A stretch of 64,000 bases of DNA from Herbiconiux daphne (GCF_024979295.1 NZ_JANLCJ010000005.1:415969-479968), one strand, 5' to 3'; shown: positions 40,943 to 49,853, counted from the stretch's first letter. Numbers and translations: made by a program. The notes: a model not told the origin generated them from the letters alone.

Positions 40943-41496
40943 CGGAGCCGGTCGGTGGCGTCATCCTGCCGGCTGAGCACCTGCACGATGATGGTGCCGA
41001 GAATCGCGTGCCCCAGCTCGTCGACCGGTGCGCCCGGGGCCAGCTGGCCGTCACGGATGCCGGCGGTGAGCCTCTCAGAGAGGTGACGTTCCACCCCGAG
41101 GCTCTCGCTGAGATGGTCGCCCACCGCCGAGTCCTCGGCCGCGGCCGCCACGAGCGACCGCAGCAGGGCCCCTCCGCCCGGGGCGTCGAGGATGGGGATC
41201 ACGGTGTCGAGCCACTGCTCCACGTCGGCCACGAGGTCGCCGGTGTCGGGCACGGCGAAGTCGACCGCGAAGAGGCGGCCGTCGGAGAGGCAGTCGGCGA
41301 TGAGCGCGCCGCGGGTCGGCCACCAGCGGTAGATCGTCTGCTTGCCCACCCCCGCCTCTTTGGCGATGCCCTCGATCGTCAGGTGGTCGTAGCCCTCGCT
41401 CTGGAACAGCCGGGCCGTGGCCTCGAGGATGGCGTCCCGTGCCGCCGCGCTGCGCACGGGACCGTTGCGGTGCTCGTTCGCCCGGTGCTCATTCAC
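40870..41496 (-). CDS. TetR family transcriptional regulator
   Basis: 208 aa. The N-terminal helix-turn-helix is AILEATARLFQSEGYDHLTIEGIAKEAGVGKQTIYRWW (positions about 18-55, in parts), followed by a ligand-binding domain. GTG 41496 is supported by minus-strand TATCCT (41503-41508) exactly 6 nt upstream, a leaderless start; a longer frame to 41565 would run through the promoter. It is divergent from the MMPL transporter across 71 bp and probably represses it. The 3' end overlaps the MerB-like gene. Confidence 0.88.
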   Translation of the reverse strand: MNEHRANEHRNGPVRSAAARDAILEATARLFQSEGYDHLTIEGIAKEAGVGKQTIYRWWPTRGALIADCLSDGRLFAVDFAVPDTGDLVADVEQWLDTVIPILDAPGGGALLRSLVAAAAEDSAVGDHLSESLGVERHLSERLTAGIRDGQLAPGAPVDELGHAILGTIIVQVLSRQDDATDRLRQLVRFMLRSGSPQNGPLSPTDAK

Positions 41497-41502
41497 CCGC
41501 TC

Positions 41503-41541
41503 AGGATACCGCCAGACTCTAGACGAGACGTAGCGTATGAT
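41503..41541. promoter_or_regulatory. divergent promoters of TetR and MMPL genes
   Basis: Minus-strand -10 TATCCT (41503-41508) serves the regulator; TATGAT (41536-41541) fits the transporter, followed by GAAGGAGA as ribosome-binding site. The region between contains AGAC direct repeats and a TCTAGA core that could be an operator. Confidence 0.45.
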
Positions 41542-41567
41542 CTTCGTGTCTGAAGGAGAACACACCC

Positions 41568-44084
41568 GTGGCCAGCCTGCTCTATCGTCTTGGATCGTTC
41601 GCTGCCCGCCGGGCCTGGGCCGTGGTGGTGGCCTGGGTGGTCGTGCTCGGTCTCGCGGTCGGCGCCTTCTTCGCCCTCGGCGGCACCCTCAGCAACAGCT
41701 TCGACATCCCCGGCACCGCGTCGGGCGCCGTCATCGACGAACTCGCCGAGAAGCTGCCCGACACTTCGGGCGGCACGGGCACGGTGGTCTACCAGACCAC
41801 GGATGGCGCGGCCTTCACCGAGGCGCAGAAGAAGGCGATCTCGGCGGCGGCAACGAGCGCCGAAGACCTCGACGGGGTGGCGGCGGTGGTCGACCCCTTC
41901 GACGCTCAGCAGCAGCAAGCCGACCAGGCCCAGAAGCTCGCCGACAGCTCGACGCAGCTCGCCGACGGCCGCGCGCAGCTGGACTCGGGCCAGACCCAGC
42001 TCGACGACGGCCGCACACAACTCGCGGCCGCACAGCAGCAGCTCGACGACGCCCGCGCGCAGGCGGAGTCGTCGGGCGCGGGGCCGGAGCAGCTCGCCGC
42101 CCTCGACGCCCAGCAGGCGCAGCTCGACGCGCAGACGGCGGCCCTCCAGCAGCAGCAGGACACCCTCGACACCTCCCGCGCCGACCTCGAGACGGGCGCC
42201 GCCGAGCTCGACCTGGGCACCACCCTCCTCGGGCTCACCGACGGCATCGGCGTGGTGTCGGCCGACGGCTCGACCGCCATCGTCAACGTCTCGTTCGTCG
42301 ACCCGCGGCTGGAACTCTCGGAAGAGATCAAGCAGGCCACCATCGCCCACTTCGCCGACGCCTCGATCGACGGCGTGCAGGTCGACTTCGGCACCGACAT
42401 CGCCCAGGGCGTGCCCGAGATCTTCGGGGTCGGCGAGGCCGTCGGCTTGATCTTCGCCGCCATCGTGCTGATCGTCATGCTCGGGTCTCTGATCGCCGCC
42501 GCCCTGCCGATCGTGACGGCTCTGGTGGGAGTCGGCGTCGGCGTGACGGCCTCGCTGTCGTTCTCCGGCGTCGTCGACATGGCATCGGTCACCCCGGTGC
42601 TCGGCGTGATGCTGGGGCTCGCGGTCGGCATCGACTACTCGCTCTTCATCGTCAACCGCCACCGCAAACAGGTGATCGCGGGCGTGCCGATCCGCGAATC
42701 GATCGGCCTCGCGACCGGCACGTCGGGCACGGCCGTGGTGTTCGCCGGCTCGACCGTCATCGTGGCGCTGCTCGCGCTCAACGTCACCGGGGTGCCGTTC
42801 CTCGGGCTGATGGGCACCGTCGGCGCCGTGTGCGTCGCGGTGGCCGTGCTCGTGGCGATCACGCTGGCCCCCGCCATCCTGAGCCTCGTCGGGGTGCGCC
42901 TTCTGCGCCGCAAGACCCGCTCGATCATCGGCCACCGGCACGCCGGCGACAAGCCCGTGAAGCCCATGTCGACCTTGCGCGCCGTCGTCACCGTGCTGGT
43001 CAGCGTCGTGGCGCTGCTCGTGGTGGCCATTCCGGCGATGTCGATGCGGCTCGGCCTGCCCGACGGGTCGAGCGAGCCGGCCGACTCCACCAGCTACCGG
43101 GCGTTCCAGACGGTCGACGAGGAGTTCGGCGCGGGCGCCAACGGTCCGCTGCTCGTGACCGCCACGATTCCGGGCGGCGTGAGCGACGACGACCTGCTGG
43201 CCACCCAGGTCGACATCGGCCAGGCGCTCGCCGACCAGGCCGACGTCGTCGCGGTGGCGCCGATCGCGACCTCCGACGACAACACGCTGATCGCGTTCCA
43301 GGTGCTGCCGGCCGAGGGGCCGAACAGCGCGTCGACCGAGCAGCTCGTGCAGCACATCCGCGCGCTGCCGCCCGTCGACGACGACATCGTGCTGGGGGTG
43401 GCCGGGCAGGCGGCCATCAACATCGACATCTCCGAGGCGCTCAGCGACGTGCTGCCGATCTATCTCGTCGTGGTGGTGGGCCTGTCGCTGCTCATCATGA
43501 TCGTCGTCTTCCGGTCGCTGCTCGTGCCGGTGATCGCCACCGGCGGATTCGTGCTGTCGCTGTTCGCGACCTACGGGCTGATCGTGTCGGTGTTCCAGTT
43601 CGGCTGGGGTGCGAGCCTCATCGGGTTGAACAGCACCGGGCCCATCCTGAGCTTCCTGCCGGTCATTCTCGTCGGCATCCTGTTCGGCCTGGCGATGGAC
43701 TACCAGTTGTTCCTCGCCTCCGGCATGCGGGAGGCCTACGTGCACGGTTCGCCCGCCCGCCTCGCGGTGGCGCAGGGCTTCCGGGCCGGTCGCTCGGTAG
43801 TGATCGCGGCGGCTCTCATCATGGTGTCGGTGTTCGGCGGGTTCATCTTCTCGGAGTCGACCATCATCCGCTCGATCGGCTTCGGACTCGCGTTCGGCGT
43901 GCTGCTCGACGCGTTCGTCGTGCGGATGCTGCTCATGCCGGCCCTGATGCACCTCCTGGGCCGGTCGGCCTGGTGGCTGCCGCGATGGCTCGACCGCATC
44001 CTGCCGAACGTCGACATGGAGGGCGCGGCGCTCGAGCGCGACCACCCCGGCGTGACGACGGGCGGCACCCCGCTCGCCTCCTAG
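41568..44084 (+). CDS. MMPL/RND-family membrane transporter
   Basis: 838 aa, two repeats of a membrane helix, large external loop and five helices. The first loop (about residues 110-205) is a Gln/Leu/Asp coiled coil with repeated QLxxGxxQL units. The sterol-sensing-like helices carry GIDYSLFIVNRHR and, in the second half, FGLAMDYQLFLASGMREAY with the proton-relay Asp-Tyr pairs. It probably exports lipids or drugs by proton motive force. GTG 41568 follows GAAGGAGA by 9 nt. It is divergent from a TetR gene. Confidence 0.92.
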   Translation: MASLLYRLGSFAARRAWAVVVAWVVVLGLAVGAFFALGGTLSNSFDIPGTASGAVIDELAEKLPDTSGGTGTVVYQTTDGAAFTEAQKKAISAAATSAEDLDGVAAVVDPFDAQQQQADQAQKLADSSTQLADGRAQLDSGQTQLDDGRTQLAAAQQQLDDARAQAESSGAGPEQLAALDAQQAQLDAQTAALQQQQDTLDTSRADLETGAAELDLGTTLLGLTDGIGVVSADGSTAIVNVSFVDPRLELSEEIKQATIAHFADASIDGVQVDFGTDIAQGVPEIFGVGEAVGLIFAAIVLIVMLGSLIAAALPIVTALVGVGVGVTASLSFSGVVDMASVTPVLGVMLGLAVGIDYSLFIVNRHRKQVIAGVPIRESIGLATGTSGTAVVFAGSTVIVALLALNVTGVPFLGLMGTVGAVCVAVAVLVAITLAPAILSLVGVRLLRRKTRSIIGHRHAGDKPVKPMSTLRAVVTVLVSVVALLVVAIPAMSMRLGLPDGSSEPADSTSYRAFQTVDEEFGAGANGPLLVTATIPGGVSDDDLLATQVDIGQALADQADVVAVAPIATSDDNTLIAFQVLPAEGPNSASTEQLVQHIRALPPVDDDIVLGVAGQAAINIDISEALSDVLPIYLVVVVGLSLLIMIVVFRSLLVPVIATGGFVLSLFATYGLIVSVFQFGWGASLIGLNSTGPILSFLPVILVGILFGLAMDYQLFLASGMREAYVHGSPARLAVAQGFRAGRSVVIAAALIMVSVFGGFIFSESTIIRSIGFGLAFGVLLDAFVVRMLLMPALMHLLGRSAWWLPRWLDRILPNVDMEGAALERDHPGVTTGGTPLAS

Positions 44085-44096
44085 GCGGGCGCCCCT

Positions 44097-44134
44097 CGAG
44101 CTCAGGCGGGCGGGCGGCGTCGCGAGCTCAGGCG
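44097..44134 (-). repeat. 26-bp period repeat at a stop codon
   Basis: CGAGCTCAGGCG occurs at 44097-44108 and 44123-44134. The second contains the minus-strand stop of the 44128-44352 gene. Confidence 0.65.
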
Positions 44135-44352
44135 CGGCGCGGGTCGGGGCGCGGGCGGGAGCGCCGCAGCCGGAGCGAGTAGACCAGCCCCACGGCCGCG
44201 ATCACGAACAGCACCGCGCACGACACCAGGATGACGACGTTGAGCTCGGCGCCGCCGTCGCCCAGGCGCATCAGCTGGCCCACGATCAGCACGGCCATCG
44301 ACGCCATGATCAACCCGTAGAACCCGGGCTTGCCACCGAAGAGCTTCTTCAT
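44128..44352 (-). CDS. small two-helix membrane protein
   Basis: 74 aa: MKKLFGGKPG, then hydrophobic FYGLIMASMAVLIVGQLM and VVILVSCAVLFVIAAVGLVYSL, and an Arg/Pro tail. The function is not known. GGAGGG lies upstream of ATG 44352. It is divergent from another membrane-protein gene at 44502. Confidence 0.65.
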   Translation of the reverse strand: MKKLFGGKPGFYGLIMASMAVLIVGQLMRLGDGGAELNVVILVSCAVLFVIAAVGLVYSLRLRRSRPRPDPRRA

Positions 44353-44501
44353 CGCGGCTCCCTCCGCTCGACGACGAACGGATGCCTCTCCGCCCGTCTG
44401 CTCCCGACGCTACGCCCATTCCGCCCTGAACATGCCCTGGATGACCCTGGTAATCGTCAGTTGTTGAAGTTAGCGTGGAAGAACCACGAGGGGAGACGAC
44501 G

Positions 44502-44939
44502 ATGACGAGTGCGACCGTGCAGCAATCGGCGCTTCCCGGGCGAACGGTGGTGAGCCGCATCCGCGCCCTCATCGTCTTCACGCTGGGTGCCGCGGTGGTC
44601 TACGGCCTGCTCACCTCGGCCGGCAGCGCGACGTGCGTGGCCGACAGCTGCATCTCGCTGACGCTGCGGCCGAACCCGCTCGTCTTCGTGGCGCTCGTGG
44701 CCATCGTCGTGATCGCCCTCTCGGTCGCACTCCGCCGGGCGACGACGGAGGAGGGCGCTGTGCGCTACCTGACCCGCGCAGCCGTCGTGGTGGCCGCGGT
44801 GGCGATCGCGAGCATCGTGATCAGTCAGGTGTGGTTCGCCCTCATCCCGGTGGCCGAGTGGGACGGCGTCACCGCGAACTACCTGTTCCCGTTCCCGTTC
44901 GGCTCCGTCGACGCCGATTTCGCGCCGTCAGCGCCCTGA
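44502..44939 (+). CDS. membrane protein of unknown function
   Basis: 145 aa with three or four hydrophobic segments: ALIVFTLGAAVVYGLLTSAG, LVFVALVAIVVIALSVAL and VVVAAVAIASIVISQVWFALI. A loop Cys pair (CVADSC) sits after the first segment, probably outside. ATG 44502 is preceded by GAGGGGAG; the upstream GTG 44475 is less likely. TAGCGT at 44471-44476 may be the -10. Confidence 0.65.
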   Translation: MTSATVQQSALPGRTVVSRIRALIVFTLGAAVVYGLLTSAGSATCVADSCISLTLRPNPLVFVALVAIVVIALSVALRRATTEEGAVRYLTRAAVVVAAVAIASIVISQVWFALIPVAEWDGVTANYLFPFPFGSVDADFAPSAP

Positions 44940-44946
44940 CCGGGCG

Positions 44947-45324
44947 TCACTCCTTCGACTGCTCGATGCCGAGCACGTTGCCGTCGGGGTCGGTGATCCA
45001 GGCGACCCAGGCGTCACCCTGGTCGGCCACGCCGTCGACCGTCGTCACCTCGTCGTCGTCATACTCCTCGGGGTTCACGCCGCGCGAGCGCAGCCACTCC
45101 ACCTCGGCACGCACGTCGTCGACCCGCCACGAGGCCTGGGTCTGCTCGTCTTTGGTGCCCACCGTGCTCTTCGACGCCTTGAGCCGGGTCTGCCCCGATC
45201 GGAACACGATGACCTTCTCGTTCTCGTCGACCACCTCGAGCTGCAGCGTCTCGCCGTAGAACCGCTTCGCGCGGTCGAGGTCGGTCACGAGCAGCACCAC
45301 GTCGATGGGCTTGTCTGTGAGCAT
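44947..45324 (-). CDS. VOC (glyoxalase/bleomycin-resistance) family protein
   Basis: 125 aa, two beta-alpha-beta-beta-beta modules: VVLLVTDLDRAKRFYGETLQL and AWVAWITDPDGNVLGIEQ are the standard start and end of the fold. The metal-binding Glu at the end (IEQ) is present. Actual activity, whether isomerase, dioxygenase or binding protein, is unknown. AAGGAAG lies before ATG 45324. Confidence 0.85.
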   Translation of the reverse strand: MLTDKPIDVVLLVTDLDRAKRFYGETLQLEVVDENEKVIVFRSGQTRLKASKSTVGTKDEQTQASWRVDDVRAEVEWLRSRGVNPEEYDDDEVTTVDGVADQGDAWVAWITDPDGNVLGIEQSKE

Positions 45325-45391
45325 GATGGGTCTTCCTTTCGCTCGCCGGCCGGGTCCGGCCGGTCAGGTCTGTGCAGTCGGATCTGGCCGG

Positions 45392-46864
45392 TCAGTTCTC
45401 GTCGCGGTCTGCTTCGAGCCAACCCCCATTCCGCTCCAACCCCAACGGCGCGACGAGCAGCCCCTCCTCCTCGCGCATCCACCACAGCCCCGTGCGGCGT
45501 CGCTCGGCGCGGGTCGCGAACCGGTAGTGGAAGACCCGCGCCCGCACCCAGCGCGGCCGTTCGCCGTCGAACGGATCGACCCGCAACAGTCGCAGTGTCG
45601 CACGATCGGCTTCGAGCAGCCGCTGCAGCAGCATCCGGAACCACCCGCTGTCGCGCATTCCGAGCGCGAGGAACCACATCAGCCAGTCGAGCCGCAGATG
45701 GTAGGGCGCGAACTGGCGCGGGATGCGCGCCGGGTCGCCCGGTTTGCCGTGGAAGCCGTAGGCGAGCCAGGATGCCGCGTCGCTCGGCACCTCGGCTAGG
45801 GTGCCCTCGATCTCGATCTCGCGCCGCCTGGTGGTGACCGAGCCGAACGCGCCGTAGGCGTTGACGAGATGCCAGCGGTTGAAGCTCGCGTTCATGAGCT
45901 GACGCCGCGAGAACAGGTTGCGCAACGGCCACCAACTGAGGGCCACGAGCAACGCGGTCGCCGCGAGCACCACCACGACGAACCAGAGCGGCGCGGCTGC
46001 CGTGGCCGGCGCGCCGTTCGCCGGCCAGGCGGGCAGCAGGGCGTGCACCGTTCCGTCGTCGATCGCGGCGAAGGCGAGCACGATGGTGAGCACGTTGAGC
46101 CAGGCGAAGTTGCCGGTGGCGACCAGCCAGAGCTGGGTCACGATCACGACGGCGGCGGCGACGGATGCCACGGGCTGGGGTGCGAACAGAAGGAATGGCA
46201 CCACGAGCTGCGCGAGATGGTTGCCGAGAACCTCGAACCGGTGCACCGGTTTCGGCAGCAGGTGCGCCCAGCGGCTCAGCGGATTGGGCATCGGCTGGGT
46301 CTCGTGGTGGTAGTAGAGCGCGGTGAGGTCGCGCCACGACCGGTCGCCGCGCATCTTGATCATGCCCGCCCCGAACTCGAGCCGGAACACCAGCCACCGG
46401 ATGAACCAGAGCACCGTGACGGGTGGCGCCACCTCGTTCGAGCCCAGGAACGCCACGATGAAGCCGGCCTCGAGCAGGAGCGTCTCCCAGCCGAAGCCGT
46501 AGAAGGTCTGGCCGATGTTCACCACTGATAGGTAAGCGCCCCACAGGGCGAGGAACAGCACGAGCGGCAGCCAGGGCGGCCCGAACTGCGGCAGGCCGGC
46601 CACGAGCAGGGCCGAGATCGCGGCGCCGCCGGCTGCCACGACGCGCAGCAGGCGGTCGGAGTAGTGCCAGCGGAACACCGAGAGCGGGCGCCGGCCTCCG
46701 TGTGGCCGCAGCGCACGGGCGACGGGCAGCAGCCCGCGCTCGCCCAGCAGGGCCGGGAACTGAGCGGCGGTCGAGAGGAACGCGATCAGGTAGACGGCCG
46801 CGACCCCGCGCTGCAGCACCTGCCGCGCCAGTTCGTAGTCGCCGGCGCCGAACCACTCGACCAT
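45392..46864 (-). CDS. lipase maturation factor family membrane protein
   Basis: 490 aa. Many membrane helices precede a cytoplasmic or external C-terminal domain. FYGFGWETLLLEAGFIVAFLG, VLWFIRWLVFRLEFGAGMIK and LTALYYHHETQPMPNPLSRWAH (each in parts) are hallmarks of the LMF family, ER chaperones for lipases in animals; in bacteria the role is unknown. ATG 46864 begins at MVEWFGAGDYELARQVL, also typical. It lies downstream of the mutarotase gene (51-bp gap). Confidence 0.88.
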   Translation of the reverse strand: MVEWFGAGDYELARQVLQRGVAAVYLIAFLSTAAQFPALLGERGLLPVARALRPHGGRRPLSVFRWHYSDRLLRVVAAGGAAISALLVAGLPQFGPPWLPLVLFLALWGAYLSVVNIGQTFYGFGWETLLLEAGFIVAFLGSNEVAPPVTVLWFIRWLVFRLEFGAGMIKMRGDRSWRDLTALYYHHETQPMPNPLSRWAHLLPKPVHRFEVLGNHLAQLVVPFLLFAPQPVASVAAAVVIVTQLWLVATGNFAWLNVLTIVLAFAAIDDGTVHALLPAWPANGAPATAAAPLWFVVVVLAATALLVALSWWPLRNLFSRRQLMNASFNRWHLVNAYGAFGSVTTRRREIEIEGTLAEVPSDAASWLAYGFHGKPGDPARIPRQFAPYHLRLDWLMWFLALGMRDSGWFRMLLQRLLEADRATLRLLRVDPFDGERPRWVRARVFHYRFATRAERRRTGLWWMREEEGLLVAPLGLERNGGWLEADRDEN

Positions 46865-46885
46865 GATGAGTCCATTGAACCCGTC

Positions 46886-46917
46886 AGGGCCGGTCGGGGC
46901 CAGGGCCGGTCGGGGCT
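46886..46917 (-). repeat. 16-bp tandem duplication at a stop codon
   Basis: AGGGCCGGTCGGGGCC (46886) and AGGGCCGGTCGGGGCT (46902) adjoin. The second copy runs into the minus-strand TAG stop (46916-46918) of the mutarotase gene. Confidence 0.8.
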
Positions 46918-47245
46918 AGCTCCCGCGCTGGTCCTGCAGCCGCCAGACGAGTGGCACCGGCATGCCGGCATGGCCGGGGCCGGTGGTCTCGAAGTGGTCG
47001 ACGAACGGGCCGATCGTCTTCTGCCACGCGATGTTGGCCGGGTCGTCGTCGAGCGCCGCGAGTGCCGCCTCGAAGTCGTCGCACTCGACCAGATGGAACA
47101 GCTGATCGCCGCTGCGCCAGATCGACCAGTCGTGGATGCCCACCCGGCCGAACGACTCCACGAGGTCGGGCGGAATGGTGGCGTGGGTGCTGTCGTAGCC
47201 CTGCTCGAGGCCGGGGCGCACGACGGAGTGCAGTGCGATTCTCAT
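46916..47245 (-). CDS. rhaM: L-rhamnose mutarotase family protein
   Basis: 109 aa ferredoxin-like dimeric sugar mutarotase: RPGLEQGYDSTHATIPPDL holds the Tyr-x3-His pair, GIHDWSIWRSGDQLFHLVE and WQKTIGPFVDHF the rest of the active site. It interconverts anomers of L-rhamnose or a related sugar, but no rhamnose catabolic genes are close, so the symbol is tentative. Minus-strand TACGGT lies 7 nt before ATG 47245, consistent with a leaderless mRNA. Confidence 0.8.
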   Translation of the reverse strand: MRIALHSVVRPGLEQGYDSTHATIPPDLVESFGRVGIHDWSIWRSGDQLFHLVECDDFEAALAALDDDPANIAWQKTIGPFVDHFETTGPGHAGMPVPLVWRLQDQRGS

Positions 47246-47329
47246 GACTGCCACCGTAGGGCACCGGCTGGCGGCACCGCCGCCGACGCCTGAGCCGCGC
47301 CGCCGGCCCGGCGGCCGGCGCGGCCGCGC

Positions 47330-47396
47330 GTTTCGGGAGGAGCTACGCGCACCCGCCGCCGCCGGCGGCGCGATGCGGCGCACGTCCTCCCGAAAC
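47330..47396. repeat. intergenic hairpin element
   Basis: Perfect arms GTTTCGGGAGGA (47330-47341) and TCCTCCCGAAAC (47385-47396) enclose a second, inner GC palindrome (CGCCGCCGCCGGCGGCG). It sits in the 281-bp gap between the mutarotase and 47527 genes; the rest of that gap shows no credible gene. Confidence 0.7.
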
Positions 47397-47526
47397 CTGC
47401 CCGCCGGGCAGAACGGGTCAGACCCGGTCGGCCGTCTCTGCCCAGGCGAGCTCCCGCAGCTGCGCGGCGCTCACGACGACCGCGGGTAGACCACGCCGTC
47501 GCACGCCCCGCCGCGGAACACGGCGA

Positions 47527-47832
47527 TCAGTTCAGGCCGAATGTCTCGAGGTCGTAGAAGTCGAGATCGGTCAGGTCCCCGCCGTCGTCGCCGTCGCCGT
47601 CGCCCGACCAGGAACCGGCGAGGGGAGAGGCCGTGATGCGACTGGTCGAGAAGTCGATGCGCACCGGCGTGCTCCCGGTCACGAGCACCTCGACGCGTCG
47701 GTCGTCATCGGGAATCGTGACGAACGCACCCCCGGCGCGGGCCGCGGTCTCGATGTCGGAGCGCACCCGCGCGAGGTCGGAATCGCGCTCGATGCGGAAT
47801 CTGTCGCCGTGGATGGTCAGCAGAAAGGCCAT
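47527..47832 (-). CDS. small protein, paralogue of 20102-20380
   Basis: 101 aa of unknown function. It shares with the 20102 product the pattern IHGDRFRIE, DIETAARAGGAFVTI, RRVEVLVT, VRIDFSTSR and a C-terminal LDFYDLETFG. It differs by an Asp/Gly insertion (GDGDGDDGGD). ATG 47832 aligns with the paralogue's start and has AGGAAAGG upstream. It lies 40 bp downstream of the MFS transporter gene. Confidence 0.7.
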   Translation of the reverse strand: MAFLLTIHGDRFRIERDSDLARVRSDIETAARAGGAFVTIPDDDRRVEVLVTGSTPVRIDFSTSRITASPLAGSWSGDGDGDDGGDLTDLDFYDLETFGLN

Positions 47833-47872
47833 GCGCCGCCTTTCCTCTGGCCCAGGTCGGGCGGTTGCGAGC

Positions 47873-49552
47873 CTACGCTCCTCGCGGCGATCCGGCCTCG
47901 CCTGATCGCGGACTGTCGGCCGACGGGTCGTCCAGGCGGCCGCGGGCGGGTGCTCCCGGGCGCACGGCGACGGGCTTCTCGCCCGGGATGCCGCGGGAGA
48001 ACAGCAGGGCCACGACCGAGATGACGATGAGGGCGAAGAACGCGATCCGCAGCGACGACAGTTGCGAATCGCGGTAGATCGTGGCGAGCGTCGTGGCCTC
48101 GGCGGCATCCAGGCCCGATTCCTGCCCGAGCTCGGCCACCGTGGCCGCGGGCACGATGGTGACGCCGCCCTCGGTGGCCTCGGTGACGAGGGCGCGGGCA
48201 TCGGCCGGCAGATCGCTCGCGGCCACGCCTCCCGCGAAGGAGGTCGCGAGGGCGCCGATGAGCACCGACCCGATGAGGGCGGTGCCGAGCGACGATCCGA
48301 GATTCTGGAACACGCCCTGCAGCCCGCCGACCTCGCTGGTCTGCTTCTCGGTGACCGCTGACATGTTGACGTTGCCGAGCTGAGACGCGAGCAGTCCGAG
48401 TGCAGCGCCGGCGAGGAACATGCCGGCGGCGAACAGCCAGCTCCTGAGGTCGGCCGTCGCGGCGCCGAGCAGCAGCACCGCGCTGAACACCAGCACGAGC
48501 TGGCCGACCCGCACGATGCGGCGGGGCGACCAGAGTCTCGAGAGCCGCGTGCCGACGATCGAGAACAGGATGAGCGACACCGAGAGCGGAAAGATCTTGA
48601 TGCCGGTCTCGAGCGCGTCGAGCCCCAGGGTCATCTGCAGGTAGACGGGCACCATGAAGAACAGGCCGGCGGTGACGGCGTATTGCGCGCCGAGCACCGA
48701 GAGGCCGCTGCGCAGCTGCCTAATCGAGAACATGCCGATGTGCACGAGCGGCGCGTGGCCGCGGCGTTCGAGCGACGCCTGCCGGCGCACGAAGGCGTAG
48801 AGAAGGACTGCGCCGGCCAGCATGAGCCAGGCGGTGAGCGAGATGCCGAGGGGTGCGATCTCGACGCCGCCGATCTCGGGCGACGCGAGCGGGCGGATCC
48901 AGCCCCAGGTCTTGCTCTGCAGCATTCCGAACACGACGAACACGAGCCCGAGGGCCGACAGCAGCACGCTCGGCACGTCGATGCGCACGCGCTGGCGGGA
49001 GGTGGCATCCGTGACCCGCCGCGAGAAGATCACCACGGCCGCCATGATCACCACCTCGGCCACGAAGACATAGCGCCAGCTGAAGTAGGTGGTCACGAAG
49101 CCGCCGATGAGCGGGCCGGCGGCCACGGCTGCGCCCGAGACGGCGCCGATGATGGCGTAGGCCGTGATGCGCGCGCTGCCCTTGTAGTTGTCGGCGACGA
49201 GCGCGGCGATGGCGGGGATGACGAGCACCGCGCCCAGACCTTCGATGATCGACCAGCCGAGGAAGAGCACCTGGATGCTCGGGCTGAGCGCGGTGATGAG
49301 CGACCCGGCCGCGTAGACGCACGATCCCACGACGAAGGCCCGGCGCCGACCCCAAATGTCGCCGAGCTTCGCGCCGAGCAGCATCACCGCCGCCATGGTG
49401 AGGGTGTAGAAGGTGATGGCGGCCTGCATGGCCGAGACGGTGGTGCCGAGGTCGTCGACCACGGTCGAGATGGAGACGTTCATCACGGTGCCGTCGAGCA
49501 CCATCACGAACTGGGCGGCGCCCAGGATGACGACCACAGCCCACTTCTTCAT
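47873..49552 (-). CDS. MFS transporter, DHA2 (EmrB/QacA) family
   Basis: 559 aa with about 14 membrane segments. VLDGTVMNVSISTV is the DHA2 motif in helix 1, GAKLGDIWGRRRAFVVG is motif A after helix 2, and GPLIGGFVTTYFSWRYVF is motif C. It is probably a proton-driven multidrug exporter. The C-terminal tail is Pro/Gly/Ser-rich and cytoplasmic. ATG 49552 (MKKWAVVVILGAAQF) has GGAGG 9 nt upstream; longer frames would add a region unlike the family. Confidence 0.92.
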   Translation of the reverse strand: MKKWAVVVILGAAQFVMVLDGTVMNVSISTVVDDLGTTVSAMQAAITFYTLTMAAVMLLGAKLGDIWGRRRAFVVGSCVYAAGSLITALSPSIQVLFLGWSIIEGLGAVLVIPAIAALVADNYKGSARITAYAIIGAVSGAAVAAGPLIGGFVTTYFSWRYVFVAEVVIMAAVVIFSRRVTDATSRQRVRIDVPSVLLSALGLVFVVFGMLQSKTWGWIRPLASPEIGGVEIAPLGISLTAWLMLAGAVLLYAFVRRQASLERRGHAPLVHIGMFSIRQLRSGLSVLGAQYAVTAGLFFMVPVYLQMTLGLDALETGIKIFPLSVSLILFSIVGTRLSRLWSPRRIVRVGQLVLVFSAVLLLGAATADLRSWLFAAGMFLAGAALGLLASQLGNVNMSAVTEKQTSEVGGLQGVFQNLGSSLGTALIGSVLIGALATSFAGGVAASDLPADARALVTEATEGGVTIVPAATVAELGQESGLDAAEATTLATIYRDSQLSSLRIAFFALIVISVVALLFSRGIPGEKPVAVRPGAPARGRLDDPSADSPRSGEAGSPRGA

Positions 49553-49655
49553 GGCACCTGCCCTCCATCGGGTGGTGCACATCTTCCTCTTCGGAGCCTG
49601 CGATGTCACCTGGCTCCGTTGCGGCGGGGGCCCGACCGTGCCAGCGTTGCTCAAC

Positions 49656-49853
49656 GTGACCCGGCATGAGAAGCATCCGCGCCTCGAGGTGACCGCGACC
49701 GGTCGTCAGGGCGTGCTCGTCGGGCCTGCCGCCGACGGCTACGTGAGCGTCATCCTCGACGGGGTCGACGACGTCACTGAGTTCCGGCCCGACGAACTGA
49801 CGATCTTCCACGGGCGGTCGAGCATCGCGGGGGCGCCCACGTCGGCGGAGTGA
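49656..49853 (+). CDS. small protein of unknown function
   Basis: 65 aa, beta-rich in appearance (LEVTATGRQGVLVGPAADG, VSVILDGVDDVTEFRPDEL). The start is uncertain: GTG 49656 or GTG 49638 (six residues longer), neither with a clear ribosome-binding site. It is divergent from the MFS transporter and followed 44 bp later by another small gene. Codon use is normal for the window, which favours a real gene. Confidence 0.5.
   Translation: MTRHEKHPRLEVTATGRQGVLVGPAADGYVSVILDGVDDVTEFRPDELTIFHGRSSIAGAPTSAE

Noticed and set aside
41493..44045. 850-aa reading frame antisense to the MMPL transporter
   Set aside because: It is the mirror of a real, motif-rich gene; its product is His/Asp/Arg-rich with no domain. 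Long antisense frames are expected at this GC content.
47244..47489. 81-aa frame in the mutarotase-47527 gap
   Set aside because: It runs through the double palindrome and has Pro/Arg-rich composition without a ribosome-binding site.
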